From: JAHEEL01 sp963700375 | Lineage (GTDB): Bacteria > Actinomycetota > Acidimicrobiia > Spongiisociales > UBA5794 | Assembly (NCBI GenBank): GCA_963700375.1 | Contig: CAVOXF010000002.1 | Coordinates: 124,001 to 188,000, forward strand | Length of the DNA stretch: 64,000 bases | Direction: 5' to 3' | Shown: piece after piece, positions 28,170-37,564 of the stretch | Layout of the letters: each line of letters begins with the position of its first letter | How positions within the stretch are numbered: position 1 is the first letter of the stretch | Made by a program: the position numbers and the translations under genes | The notes under the pieces: generated by a model | Seen by the model: the letters and a program-made list of their open reading frames with translations, nothing else | Told to the model about the DNA's origin: nothing | The model's database searches: none

Positions 28170-29109
28170 GCTTCCTCCGCATCAGCTTGTCTCTTCGCAT
28201 CTGGCCGAGTACGCCGTACGGCCGGAACATGAGCACCAGAATGAGCGCGGCTCCGAATGTCATCTCCCGGAGGTTCGGGATCGCTTGGCCGTACCACGAC
28301 TGGGGGAGTGGCAGGTAGGACTGAAGCAAGATGTCGAAGACGGCCACAGTGAGCACGACGCCGACGACGACTCCCCACGTCCGGGTGGTGCCGCCGAGCA
28401 CCAACCCCACCATGGCAGCCAGGGTGATTTCGATACCGAGGTTGCCGATGTCGAGGTAGCGCTCCATCACGCCGAACATCGCGCCGAGCAGACCCATCAT
28501 CGCCGAGCTTCCGGCGAACAACCACAGCTTCGTCCGGAACGACTGCTTGCCGAGGCTGCGTGCCAGCGGTTCGTTGTCTCCGATCGAGATGAGGAGCCGG
28601 CCATATGGTGACTTGTGGACGCGAGACACGTAGAAGAGAATCAAGCCGACCACCACGGTCAAGACGACCAGCCACAGCGTCTCGTTCGCCTTGACGCTGC
28701 CGATGTCGTAGGGGAATCCGAGTCCGCCCATTCCGAGGGCCCCGCCGGTCAGGTCCTGCTCGGTCGTCGCCACGAGAGCCACGCACGTAGCGAAGCCGAG
28801 CGTGCCGACCAGCACACCGTCGACGTCGAGGTCGGCGATCACCCATCCTACGGCGAGGCCGGCGAGGCCGGCAACGAGCGTCCCGAAGGCCATCGAGATC
28901 AGGAACGCCCAGATCTCGCCAAACGGCCAGTCGACCCTCACGAACAGCACGCCGAACGAGTACATCCCGAGGCCCCAGAAGCCCACGATGCCGAAGTTGG
29001 CGATGCGGGCGAGCCCGAGCTGCAGGTGCAGCAGCAGTCCCAGGCCGATCACCATCATGACCGAGAAGAGTCCGTAGACGAGGAATGCGTCGAGCCAGTC
29101 GAGGTTCAT
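28159..29109 (-). CDS. livM: ABC transporter permease, LivM type
   Basis: A 316-residue integral membrane protein with about nine hydrophobic segments. Family features include LGLARIANFGIVGFWGLGMY near the N-terminus and the EAA-like cytoplasmic loop SPYGRLLISIGDNEPLARSL. The ATG at 29109 was chosen because it directly follows the LivH-type stop (4-nt gap) and gives the usual N-terminus; the frame remains open a little upstream. It pairs with the LivH-type protein to form the membrane channel. Confidence 0.92.
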   Translation of the reverse strand: MNLDWLDAFLVYGLFSVMMVIGLGLLLHLQLGLARIANFGIVGFWGLGMYSFGVLFVRVDWPFGEIWAFLISMAFGTLVAGLAGLAVGWVIADLDVDGVLVGTLGFATCVALVATTEQDLTGGALGMGGLGFPYDIGSVKANETLWLVVLTVVVGLILFYVSRVHKSPYGRLLISIGDNEPLARSLGKQSFRTKLWLFAGSSAMMGLLGAMFGVMERYLDIGNLGIEITLAAMVGLVLGGTTRTWGVVVGVVLTVAVFDILLQSYLPLPQSWYGQAIPNLREMTFGAALILVLMFRPYGVLGQMRRDKLMRRKHGG

Positions 29110-29113
29110 GTCG

Positions 29114-29986
29114 CTATACCTTCCCCGCTTCGGCCGCCCGTGTGCCACGGACCTTCAAGATGATGATGAACACGACGATGAGCACCAGCTCGGCGTACAG
29201 CACTTGGCCGAATTGGAGCGTCAAGAATGTCAGCGCGATGGCGGTCACCGCGCCGGCGATGATGACGCCACCGATGTTCCTCGCGCCTCCCACGAGAACG
29301 ACCAGGAGGATGAAGAGGAATTGGCGCCATCCGAGCAGCGGGGCGACGGCTGAGCCGACGCCGTAGAACGCACCGGCGAGACCACCTGCAACACCGGCGA
29401 GGAACCAGATGAGAACGGTGACGGCCATCGGTCGGATCCCGCTGACCTGCGCTAGATCCTCATCACTGGCCAGGGCCCGGATCTGAAGACCGTAGCTGGT
29501 CTTCTGGATGAACCAGTAGAGCCCGAGGGCGAGAATGAAGACGCTCGCAACGGCGACGAGGCGGAACGACGACACGCCGACGCCCAGCACGAAGATGGTG
29601 TCAGGGGCCGGCACGTCGAAGAACCGAACCGGATAGCCGAAGATGAACTGCAGGCCGTGGCGGAGGAACACGGACAGTCCGAACGAGATGATGATCATCT
29701 CGAGGCCGCCGACGTTGCGCAGTTTCGCCGGGCGGAAGACGGCAAAGTACGTGGCGACGCTGATCAACCCGGCGGCGATCCCGGTGGGGATGAGGATGGT
29801 GTAGAAGTTGAGCTCGAATGTCGTGTTGATCCACATCCCCATGTAGGCGCCGAGGGTGATGGTCTCCGAGTACGCCACGTTGATGAGGCCCGTCAGTCGG
29901 TAGAGGAGTGCGAAGCCCATCGCGGCGAGAATGAGGGGTGCGTGCTCCGTCAGGCCGATGACGATTGAGTCGGAGAAGATGTCCAT
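29114..29986 (-). CDS. livH: ABC transporter permease, LivH type
   Basis: A 290-residue integral membrane protein with eight or so helices. Typical features are GFALLYRLTGLINVAYSETI near the N-terminus and the loop TSYGLQIRALASDEDLAQVS that contacts the ATPases. It is the first gene of the ABC operon. Upstream lies a 307-bp divergent promoter region with the palindrome ATAATCGATTAT, shared with the VOC-CoxMSL operon. Confidence 0.92.
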   Translation of the reverse strand: MDIFSDSIVIGLTEHAPLILAAMGFALLYRLTGLINVAYSETITLGAYMGMWINTTFELNFYTILIPTGIAAGLISVATYFAVFRPAKLRNVGGLEMIIISFGLSVFLRHGLQFIFGYPVRFFDVPAPDTIFVLGVGVSSFRLVAVASVFILALGLYWFIQKTSYGLQIRALASDEDLAQVSGIRPMAVTVLIWFLAGVAGGLAGAFYGVGSAVAPLLGWRQFLFILLVVLVGGARNIGGVIIAGAVTAIALTFLTLQFGQVLYAELVLIVVFIIILKVRGTRAAEAGKV

Positions 29987-30140
29987 CAGTTCTCAGTCTC
30001 TCCTGGTCCAGAGAGTGTCGGTGACCCCGAGAACACGGCCACCCCGGGGACAGGGGCACGTCCAGCGAAACACATCGAAGGGGAAGAGGACGGCACGGCG
30101 TCAGTCACGCTCTCGTTTGCTTCCCGATCCGATTTCATAG

Positions 30141-30152
30141 ATAATCGATTAT
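30141..30152. promoter_or_regulatory. Palindromic operator ATAATCGATTAT, copy 2
   Basis: Identical over 12 bp to 25005-25016 and matching 34472-34483 except for the first base. Its central place between divergent operons suggests one regulator acting on both directions. Confidence 0.65.
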
Positions 30153-30213
30153 ATGTGTTTCGATCGAACGCCGTCAAACCGACCAGCGCCGAGCGGCTGA
30201 TCAACGGTGGAGG

Positions 30214-30258
30214 TCGACTGTCGATGATGGCGGGTCTTCTGCCATCATCGACAGTCGA
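30214..30258. promoter_or_regulatory. Perfect 18-bp inverted repeat in the leader of the VOC-CoxMSL operon
   Basis: TCGACTGTCGATGATGGC (30214-30231) and its exact complement (30241-30258) flank the 9-nt loop GGGTCTTCT. It ends 35 nt before the VOC start codon and upstream of its AAAGGAG site. It is not followed by T residues, so it is less like a terminator than an mRNA-stabilising hairpin, an attenuator element or a protein-binding site. Confidence 0.7.
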
Positions 30259-30293
30259 GAGCATGACGAGACCGACCGAACCAAAGGAGCACC

Positions 30294-30683
30294 ATGGCTT
30301 TCACTCTCCATCACATCCATATCAAGGCCAGAGATCCGAAGGCCAGCGCCTTGTGGTGGATCGACATGTTCGGGGGAACGCTGCTCCCCGAGATCCGGGT
30401 CAAGACGATGCTGTTCACTCCGGTCGAGTTCGACGGTGTACGGCTCAACATCACCACACCGGGCCCCGGGGAAGACGACATCATCGGTGACCCGCCGCCA
30501 CTTCCGTATCTCGGTCTCGAGCATATTGGGATCGAGACCGACGATCTTGATGCCATCTTGGCCCGCTTCGAAGAACAGGGTTTGAAGGTCTATGGGCGTC
30601 GACCGGGTCCCAAGGGCTACGAAATCGCATTCGTAGAGACTCCGGACGGGGTTACGCTCGAACTGCTCCAACAGACCGGATGA
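30294..30683 (+). CDS. VOC-family (glyoxalase/dioxygenase superfamily) protein
   Basis: A 129-residue single VOC unit built of two beta-alpha-beta repeats. Candidate metal ligands are His in LHHIHIKARDP, His in LGLEHIGIETDD and Glu near the end in VTLELLQ. The family includes glyoxalases, epimerases and ring-cleaving dioxygenases; the short length fits a lyase, isomerase or binding protein. AAAGGAG precedes the ATG. It leads the operon containing the first CoxMSL set (22-nt gap), so it probably acts on the same substrate or its oxidised product. Confidence 0.85.
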   Translation: MAFTLHHIHIKARDPKASALWWIDMFGGTLLPEIRVKTMLFTPVEFDGVRLNITTPGPGEDDIIGDPPPLPYLGLEHIGIETDDLDAILARFEEQGLKVYGRRPGPKGYEIAFVETPDGVTLELLQQTG

Positions 30684-30705
30684 TCATCGACCGAAGGGAC
30701 GTGGA

Positions 30706-31596
30706 GTGAAGCGACTCCGGCGATTCGACTACTTCGAGCCGACCTCGCTCGATGAGGCAACGCGGATCCTCGCCGCTGCTCCTTCTGATGCGCGTGTGCT
30801 CGCCGGCGGAACCGACCTCGTTGTTGACATGAAGACCGGGCGCATGCGTCCATCCACGGTCGTCAACCTGAAGCGGATCCCGGGCCTCTCCGGAATCGAC
30901 GACGTGAACGGGGCGACACGAATCGGTGCTCTCACGAAGGTCGACGTCGTCGAGAAGGCGGCGTTCGTCGTCGAGCGCCATCCGGCGCTCGCTCAGGCGG
31001 CATCGATCCTGGCATCTCCTCCGGTGCGCGCTCTCGCCACGATCGGCGGCAATGTCGGACGGGCGTCACCTGCCTCCGACCTTGGGCCGGCGCTGATCGT
31101 CTCGTCGGCCGTCGCCACGATCCACGGCGTTGGCGGACTGAGGGACGTGCTCGTCGAAGACCTCTACACGGGACCGGGGACGACCTCGCTCGTTCACTCC
31201 GACATCATCACCGCCCTGACGCTGCCGGCGCGCCAACCCGGGTTCGGCTCCGCACACGTGAAGCTCGGCAAGCGGGGGAGCGGAACCGACATCGCGCTCG
31301 CCGGCGCCTCGGCCAGCCTCGTGATCGGCGGCGACGGGGAGATCATCGACTGTCGGATCGCCTTGGCGTCGCTCGGACCGATTCCGTTCCGGGCCGTCGA
31401 GTCTGAGTCGCTGCTCCGATACGGGATCCTCTCCGAAGCGCTGCTCGAAGCCGCCGCCGCTGCGGCCGGTCGAGAAGCGAAGCCGATCGGCGACATGCGG
31501 GCCAGCGCCGCGTACCGGACACGGCTCGCGAGAGTGCTGACCTTGCGAGCGTTGCATGGCGCAGCGTTGTCTGCGGGTGTGGAGGTGGCGGCATGA
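30706..31596 (+). CDS. Molybdenum hydroxylase FAD subunit (CoxM/CutM-like), set 1
   Basis: A 296-residue FAD-binding subunit. The N-terminal part shows the two FAD-contact motifs of this family: LAGGTDLVVDMKTG and ATIGGNVGRASPASDLGPAL. The C-terminal CO-dehydrogenase flavoprotein domain follows. The start is GTG at 30706 after GGGACGTGGA. It passes electrons from the 2Fe-2S subunit to the acceptor. The next gene overlaps by 4 nt (ATGA). Confidence 0.93.
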   Translation: MKRLRRFDYFEPTSLDEATRILAAAPSDARVLAGGTDLVVDMKTGRMRPSTVVNLKRIPGLSGIDDVNGATRIGALTKVDVVEKAAFVVERHPALAQAASILASPPVRALATIGGNVGRASPASDLGPALIVSSAVATIHGVGGLRDVLVEDLYTGPGTTSLVHSDIITALTLPARQPGFGSAHVKLGKRGSGTDIALAGASASLVIGGDGEIIDCRIALASLGPIPFRAVESESLLRYGILSEALLEAAAAAAGREAKPIGDMRASAAYRTRLARVLTLRALHGAALSAGVEVAA

Positions 31597-32060
31597 CGAT
31601 CGATCTCGACGTCACGATCAACGGTGTCCAACGTCACATCACCGCCGATCCGAGGCTGACCCTGCTCGAGGTGCTGCGCGAGCAGGTGCTGCTGACCGGG
31701 ACCAAGGAGGGATGCGGGGTCGGAGAATGCGGAACCTGTGTCGTTCTCGCGGACGGCAAGCCGATCACGTCCTGCTTGGTTCTCGTTGGTGATGCGGATG
31801 GTGCCACCATCGAGACCGTCGAAGGCCTCGCCGACGACGGCGAACTCACTGCGGTGCAGCAAGCCTTCGTCAAGACCGGTGCGTTCCAGTGCGGCTTCTG
31901 CACGCCGGCCATGGTGCTCACGACGACGGCAATCTTCAGGGAGAATGACCAACCGGATATCGAAGACGTGAAGAAGGCGCTTGGCGGCATCCTCTGCCGG
32001 TGCGGTGCCTACCCCAAGATCCTCGAAGCAGTTATCGAGGTCAAAGGAGAAGGCGCATGA
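31593..32060 (+). CDS. Molybdenum hydroxylase 2Fe-2S subunit (CoxS-like), set 1
   Basis: A 155-residue iron-sulfur subunit. The plant-ferredoxin-type cluster ligands are in GCGVGECGTCVVL and the following Cys (TSCLV). The second cluster ligands are in CGFCTPAMVL and LCRCGAYPKI. Length is typical. Both neighbours overlap by 4 nt, the invariant M-S-L order. Confidence 0.95.
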   Translation: MTIDLDVTINGVQRHITADPRLTLLEVLREQVLLTGTKEGCGVGECGTCVVLADGKPITSCLVLVGDADGATIETVEGLADDGELTAVQQAFVKTGAFQCGFCTPAMVLTTTAIFRENDQPDIEDVKKALGGILCRCGAYPKILEAVIEVKGEGA

Positions 32061-34353
32061 CGACGTATGTGGGCACCCGGGCTCCCCGGGTCGATTCGGT
32101 AGAAAAGGTCACCGGCGGCGCCGTCTACGGCGTCGACGTCGCGATCGCCGGCATGCTCCACGGTGCCGTCCTGCGGAGCCCCTACCCACACGCTCGCATC
32201 GTGTCGATCGATACTTCGGCAGCGAAAGCCGCTCCGGGCGTGGAGGCCGTCGTCACCGGCCGCGACTTCCCGCTCCTCTTCGGTGCGGCAATACAGGATC
32301 AACCGTTCCTCGCGATCGATCGCGTGCGGTACGTCGGCGAACCGGTTGTAGCCGTTGCGGCCGAGAGCGAGGCGCAGGCACAAGAGGCACTGGACCTCAT
32401 CCGCGTCGACTACGAGGAGATGCCTGCCGTCGTCGACATGCGTGCCGCCTTGGACCCGGCCGCCCCGCTCGTCCACCCTGACCTCCACACCTACAAGCGC
32501 GGCCCGAGCGACATCGTTCCTCACACCAACATCAACACCCTCTACACCTATGAGCGCGGCGACGTTGAGGCGGGGTTCGCGGCAGCCGACGTGGTCATGG
32601 AGGGGGAGTACTCCGCCCACGCGATCAGCCATGTCGCCCTCGAGGTTCACGTCGCGATCGCCCAATACGATTCCGGTTCGGGCGGCTACACCTTGTGGGT
32701 CTCTACCGACCGGCCGTTCCTGCTGCGCAACGAATTGGCCAGCGGGCTTGGTGTGGATAGCAGCCGCGTTCGCCTGATCGTCGCACACGTCGGGGGCTCG
32801 TTCGGCGCGAAGGGTGTCCCGGTCGCCGAAGCGATCGCGGTGGCGTTGGCTCGCCACTCCGGCGGACGTCCCGTTCGCGTCGAGTTCACCCGCGAGGAAG
32901 ACCTGGTTGCCTCCCAGTTGCGTGTCCCGGCCATCATGAAGCTGAAGACCGGCGTGAACCGCAACGGACTCATGATTGCGCGCAGCGCCGAAGTTCTTTG
33001 GGACAGCGGTGCGTACACCGCCTATACGGTCGGTGTTGCGATTCGGGGTTCCCAAACAATCGTTGGGCCATACCGAATCCCGAACCTCAAGATCCTCTCC
33101 CAACAGGTGTACACGAACAAGTCGATCACCGGTTCGTACCGCGGCTACGGCACGACGCAGGTGACGTGGGCGTGTGAGACGCAGATGGACGAGATCGCCG
33201 TGGAGTTGGGTCTTGACCCCGTGCAGATTCGCCTGCTGAACGGCTATCAGGAGGGCGACGCCTATCTGAACGGTCAGATCATGCATAGCGTCGGCCTGTG
33301 CGAGACGATCGAACGATCGGCCGTCGAGATCGGCTGGGGCTCGGTCGAACGCGAGCCGGCTCCGCACCTCCGTCGCGGCAAGGGCATCGCGACCATGATC
33401 AAGCCGACGATGACCCCGTCGAGTTCGAACGTCGTCATCAATCTGGAGCAGGACGGTCGGGTCACCGTGATCTGTGCCGCCCCGGAGATCGGATCCGGGC
33501 AGGACACGGTCCTCGCCCAGATCGCCGCAGACGCGATCGGTGTTCCGCTCTCTGATGTCGTGGTTCCTCGTACCGACACACTTCTGACCCCGTACAACGG
33601 TCCGGTGGCATCCAGTCGCACGACCTACCACATGGGGAACGCGATCCTCGCGGCCGGAGCCGAGATCCTCAGTCAGGTTCTCAGCCTCGCCGGTGAGGTG
33701 CTCGAGGTCGAACCGGATACACTCGAGATGCGTGCCGGGATCATCACCGATCTCGACGGAGAGACCCTCATCACACTGAAGGACCTTCTGGCGAAGTTCT
33801 ACGGCGAGTACTACGCCATCACCGCGGGGCGCGCTTCTCGAGCGCCAACTCGCCGCTGCTCAAAGCGGATCCCGGCGGGGAGTGGATGAGCTCCATCTTC
33901 TGGATGCTGTGTACCCAGGCCGCCGAGATCGAGGTCGATACCGACACCGGCGTGATCCGCGTCATCAAGGTGGCCGCTGCCGCCGACGTCGGGAAGGCCA
34001 TCAATCCGATGACGGTTGAGCAACAGATCGAGGGCGGCGTCGTGATGGGCCTCTCGAACGGAATCCTCGAGGGCTTCTCGTACCGCGACGGCCGTATCGA
34101 GAACGGAAGCCTCGCCGACTACAAGGTAGCGACGATCATGGACGTGCCGGAGATCGTTCCGATCATTGTCGAGTCGGTCCACGACGAGGCCCCATACGGG
34201 GCCAAGGGCGTTGGAGAACCTGCAGCTGCCGCAACCCCGCCCGCCATCGGCAACGCGCTGTACGACGCGATCGGTGTCCGGATCAGGGACCTCCCGATCA
34301 CCCCGGAGAAGGTGCTGCAGGCGTTGGGGGAGTTGGAGACGGACGGCGCGTGA
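32057..34353 (+). pseudogene. Molybdenum hydroxylase large subunit (CoxL/XdhB-like), set 1, frameshifted
   Basis: The ATG at 32057 overlaps the small-subunit stop. The frame runs through the molybdopterin-binding regions (GGSFGAKG, GSYRGYGTTQVTW) to a premature stop at 33889. The C-terminal third continues in another frame to 34353 and carries the active-site Glu in GAKGVGEP. The switch lies near 33830, where GGGGCGCGCTTC has two bases too many (or one too few) for an uninterrupted GRFSSANSPLL. Everything else is well preserved, so sequencing error or very recent inactivation are both possible. SYRGYG rather than AYRCSFR excludes CO dehydrogenase of form I. Confidence 0.85.
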
Positions 34354-34847
34354 GTATGACGGGCCGCAGCCCCTGATCCTGGCGCGACAGCGGGCATCTC
34401 GACCGTTCTTCATCCGACCCTCTGACCGATTCTCAAGTTGACGGATTGCGATTCTCGTTCGTAAACTGTAAGTAATCGATTATCGAGGATGATGCGTGCA
34501 GGTGTCGAGAACAACCGTCCCATCGTGATGGTTCGTGCAGTGACGACCCTCCCGATCCCCGGGACCGTCCGACGGATTCTCTCTGATGCGCCCGGATGTC
34601 CGACGGTTTCGAGGGTGTGAGCATGGTTGACACCGCCTCCTTCGCCGCACCGGCACCAGAGGTGATGAAGGCTCGAGCGCGACGTGTCCCAGGAGGGCTT
34701 TGCGTCGAGTCGGTCCGACCGACGTAGCGAGAGGAGCATCAACGCAGGAGTCGGAACGCTCAGAGAACACAGAAGGGCGCCGGAGCCCGATCGGTTCCAT
34801 CGTTGGCCGATCCCGGCGCAGGTCCGTCGAGGAAGGAGATTTGCCGC
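34354..34847. other. Intergenic region before the PEP-utilizing operon
   Basis: No supported gene. It carries the third ATAATCGATTAT-type palindrome (34472-34483) about 365 bp before the next start. Short frames such as one starting at 34623 have no family signature. The long distance between operator and gene suggests a long leader or a missed small gene. Confidence 0.45.
34472..34483. promoter_or_regulatory. Palindromic operator GTAATCGATTAT, copy 3
   Basis: The core TAATCGATTA is a perfect palindrome, and the following bases repeat those of copy 1 (shared TAATCGATTATCGAGGAT). It precedes the operon that encodes the GntR regulator, consistent with autoregulation. Confidence 0.65.
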
Positions 34848-36602
34848 ATGGCAGATAACAGCAAGGTTGTAGCGGAGTTCTTTGGAGACGAGAGCTTCCC
34901 GGTTGAGTGGGAATCGGAACAAGAGAAGAAGCTCTTCTGGGTCTACGACGATCTGCACTGCCCACGCCCCGTGTCGCCGATGTACGACGATATCGCCAAC
35001 TGGGTGATGACCTGCGATCACATGTTCCGCAGGTTCGGCACGCCGTTTGCGTCGGATTGGATCAAGAAGGTCGTCAACGGCTACCTGTATACGGCAGCCG
35101 TGCCATGCGACCCGGACATGGCCGTTCCGTCAACGGAATTCGGCAACGTCTACTTCCCGCGTGTGCCGAAGGACGACCCCGAGTACGCAGCCAAGATCGG
35201 TGCCTACCTCGGTGCGGTTCTCCCAACGTACGGTGCGAACTTCCCGGACTGGTGGGCCGACCGCCTCGTTCCCGAGATGGCGGGCAATCTGGCGTATCTC
35301 GAAGAGAAGATCGACGACTACGAGAACATCGCGCTCATGGAGTGGGCCGTGATCCTCGAGGACGCCATCGACATTGTCGATCGTCACTGGAAGATCCACT
35401 GGATGCTCAACTTCTCGCAGTTGTCGGCGACGCTGGCCCTGCGTGCCGCTCTCGGCGCAGCCCTCGGCGGCGAAGACAAGATCACGCAGAAGCATGAGGA
35501 GATCCTCGGCCGCCTGCAGAACTCGGCTTCGGACCGCAACTGGGATGCCATCGAGCTCCTGGTTGGCCTGAAGGATCGGATCAAGGCAGATCCCGTTCTC
35601 ATGGAGGCATTCGCCAACGAGAACGGTGCGGACATCCTCGCAGCGCTCGAAGCGACCGAGGAAGGGCGCGACTTCATCGAGTCCGGCCTGAAGGTGTACC
35701 AGCGCGAGTTCGGCTGGCACGCCGTGTGGAGCCATGAGTTCATCTACCCGTCACGGTTCGAGACTCCGGAACCGGTCCTCGATGTGATCAAGGGTTATCT
35801 GGACTCCGACTACGACCATCGCCCGATCGTTGCCCATCTCAAGGAAGACATCAAGGCTGCGGCCGGGGAACTGCTCGAGGGGATCGAAGACGGCGATGAG
35901 CTCGAGGCGCTGAAGGCAGCGAACGAGATCAACATGCTGATGGCTCCGCTTACCCCGGACCACCACTTCTACATCGATCAGGGCACACACCAGCACACTC
36001 GTGTGGTGTTGATCTGCATCGGCCGGAAGCTGGTCGAGATGGGTCTGCTCGACGAGCCGGACGACGTCATCTATCTCAAGTACAACGAGCTTCGCTACCT
36101 GATGGGCGATCCGAGCCTGCTCGACGCCCGGGCGATCGTCGCCGAGCGGCGTGCGACCCGTGCCGAGCAAGAGAAGATCCGTCCGCCGGACTTCATCGGC
36201 ACGGCGACCGAAGACCAGTTGCAGTTCCCGTACCTGAACCTATGGGGCTTCCCCGAGAAGCTCGGGTTCGACACCGAGACCAAGGGCAGGATCGAGGGGA
36301 TCGGCGTTTCGCCGGGTGTCATCGAGGGCATTGCCAAGGTCGTGTCCTCTCCGGCGGAGTTCGACGAGGTGAAGCAGGGCGACATCATGGTCTGCCAGAT
36401 GACCAACCCGGCATGGACGCCACTGTTCGCCATCATCGGCGGAATCGTGTGCGATGCCGGCGGTATGGTTGCGCATCCGGCCGTCATGGCTCGTGAGTTC
36501 GGGATCCCCGGTGTCACCGGCACCGGTGTCGCAACTCGCGAGATCAAGACCGGCGATCGCCTGCGGGTCGACGGTACGAACGGCGTCGTAGAGATCCTCT
36601 AG
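34848..36602 (+). CDS. PEP-utilizing-enzyme phosphohistidine-domain protein (phenylphosphate-synthase-A-like)
   Basis: 584 residues. The last ~110 form the swivelling phosphohistidine domain of the PEP synthase/PPDK group, with catalytic His543 in DAGGMVAHPAVMAREFG and the usual GDIMVCQMTNPAWTP. Residues 1-470 resemble the substrate-binding part of PEP-synthase-like and rifampin-phosphotransferase-like proteins (HQHTRVVLICIGRKLVEMG; DDVIYLKYNELRYL). There is no ATP-grasp domain, so the phosphate must come from another protein. That matches the known split phenylphosphate synthase, whose ~70-kDa subunit is the His-carrying part. GGAAGGAG precedes the ATG. The GntR gene follows after 37 nt. Confidence 0.85.
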   Translation: MADNSKVVAEFFGDESFPVEWESEQEKKLFWVYDDLHCPRPVSPMYDDIANWVMTCDHMFRRFGTPFASDWIKKVVNGYLYTAAVPCDPDMAVPSTEFGNVYFPRVPKDDPEYAAKIGAYLGAVLPTYGANFPDWWADRLVPEMAGNLAYLEEKIDDYENIALMEWAVILEDAIDIVDRHWKIHWMLNFSQLSATLALRAALGAALGGEDKITQKHEEILGRLQNSASDRNWDAIELLVGLKDRIKADPVLMEAFANENGADILAALEATEEGRDFIESGLKVYQREFGWHAVWSHEFIYPSRFETPEPVLDVIKGYLDSDYDHRPIVAHLKEDIKAAAGELLEGIEDGDELEALKAANEINMLMAPLTPDHHFYIDQGTHQHTRVVLICIGRKLVEMGLLDEPDDVIYLKYNELRYLMGDPSLLDARAIVAERRATRAEQEKIRPPDFIGTATEDQLQFPYLNLWGFPEKLGFDTETKGRIEGIGVSPGVIEGIAKVVSSPAEFDEVKQGDIMVCQMTNPAWTPLFAIIGGIVCDAGGMVAHPAVMAREFGIPGVTGTGVATREIKTGDRLRVDGTNGVVEIL

Positions 36603-36639
36603 CGATAGGAGCAGGTTCTCCGAGAACCCGAGAGTTGAT

Positions 36640-37341
36640 ATGACGAATCTACAAGAGAATCAATCGATGCCCGTGACGAGAGAGGTGCTCTCCGAAGGCG
36701 TCAAAGACCGAATTCTCACGTGGATTCTCGAAGGAGAGTTGGCGCCCGGGTCTCGCATCGTCGAGACCCGGGTCGCCCGCGAACTGGGTGTGAGCCAGGC
36801 TCCGGTGCGCGAGGCGCTTCGTGATCTGGCGATCCTTGGATTCGTCGAGATGAAGCCCCACAAGGGAGCGCGAGTTCGCAAGCCCACACGAGAAGAACTG
36901 ACGCAGGCCATCGAGGTGCGTGCCGAACTCGAGGCGCTGGGTGGCCGACTGGCCGCCGAGCGGCGTACCGAGCAGTGCATCGCCGACCTCGAGGCGCTGT
37001 ACCTGGCGATGGACGAGGCGGCTGATCGGGGCGACGCCCACGATCAGGCCCTCAACAACACCAGGTTCCATGCCCGAATCATTGCGGCAGCTCACAATCC
37101 GACGCTGGAGCGCCAGTGGTCGATGCTCGAACCGTTCTCAAGAACCTACGTCACCGCCTCGGTGCCCGGCATCGACCTGCACTGGCTATCGCAGAGGCAC
37201 GAGCCGTTGCTCGCCGCCATCCGGGACCGGGATCCGGAGCGCGCCGCGGACCTGAGCCGCAAACATGCGGTTGAAGCCGCCGTTCTGCTCGAAGGCCTCG
37301 ATCGTGTGCGCGAGACGGCTTCCGAGGGGGCTGAGGTCTAA
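36640..37341 (+). CDS. GntR-family regulator, FCD (FadR-like) subfamily
   Basis: 233 residues. The N-terminal winged helix reads GVKDRILTWILEGELAPGSR and LGVSQAPVREALRDLAILGF. The C-terminal helical FCD domain (about 90-220) has the metal/ligand residues typical of the family (ALNNTRFHARIIAAAHNP; RHEPLLAAIRDRD). FCD regulators usually sense carboxylic acids from a catabolic pathway. It lies between the PEP-utilizing and HPrK-like genes and is the obvious candidate for the ATAATCGATTAT sites at 25005, 30141 and 34472. An internal ATG at 36667 is an alternative start. Confidence 0.9.
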   Translation: MTNLQENQSMPVTREVLSEGVKDRILTWILEGELAPGSRIVETRVARELGVSQAPVREALRDLAILGFVEMKPHKGARVRKPTREELTQAIEVRAELEALGGRLAAERRTEQCIADLEALYLAMDEAADRGDAHDQALNNTRFHARIIAAAHNPTLERQWSMLEPFSRTYVTASVPGIDLHWLSQRHEPLLAAIRDRDPERAADLSRKHAVEAAVLLEGLDRVRETASEGAEV

Positions 37342-37564
37342 GAAGACTCCAAGAGATCACGGGGAGCGGCGGCGCCGACCACTGAAGCGAGAACCCCGGG
37401 GACGACAAGGCGCCGCGGAACAGAGACTTGACGAGGGCCCTGCGGGTGACCAATACCCGACTCGCCCCCGAAGGGCCGAACGGTCCGCCGCGATTGCCCG
37501 GCACCCCAAGGCCGCGCGGATTGACGAGACAAAGAACGAACAACAGACAGAAGGAGAAACCACG

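Larger units (their letters stand above)
29987..30293. other. Divergent promoter region between ABC and VOC/CoxMSL operons
   Basis: No gene is visible. The region carries the ATAATCGATTAT palindrome (30141-30152) about 155 bp from each start codon, and a perfect 18-bp inverted repeat (30214-30258) in the leader of the plus-strand operon. Both divergent operons could be controlled together from here. Confidence 0.6.

Noticed and set aside
34623..34727. Small plus-strand frame beginning MVDTASFAAPAPEV
   Set aside because: About 34 residues, no clear ribosome binding site and no convincing similarity. A faint resemblance to an aminotransferase start is too weak to report.
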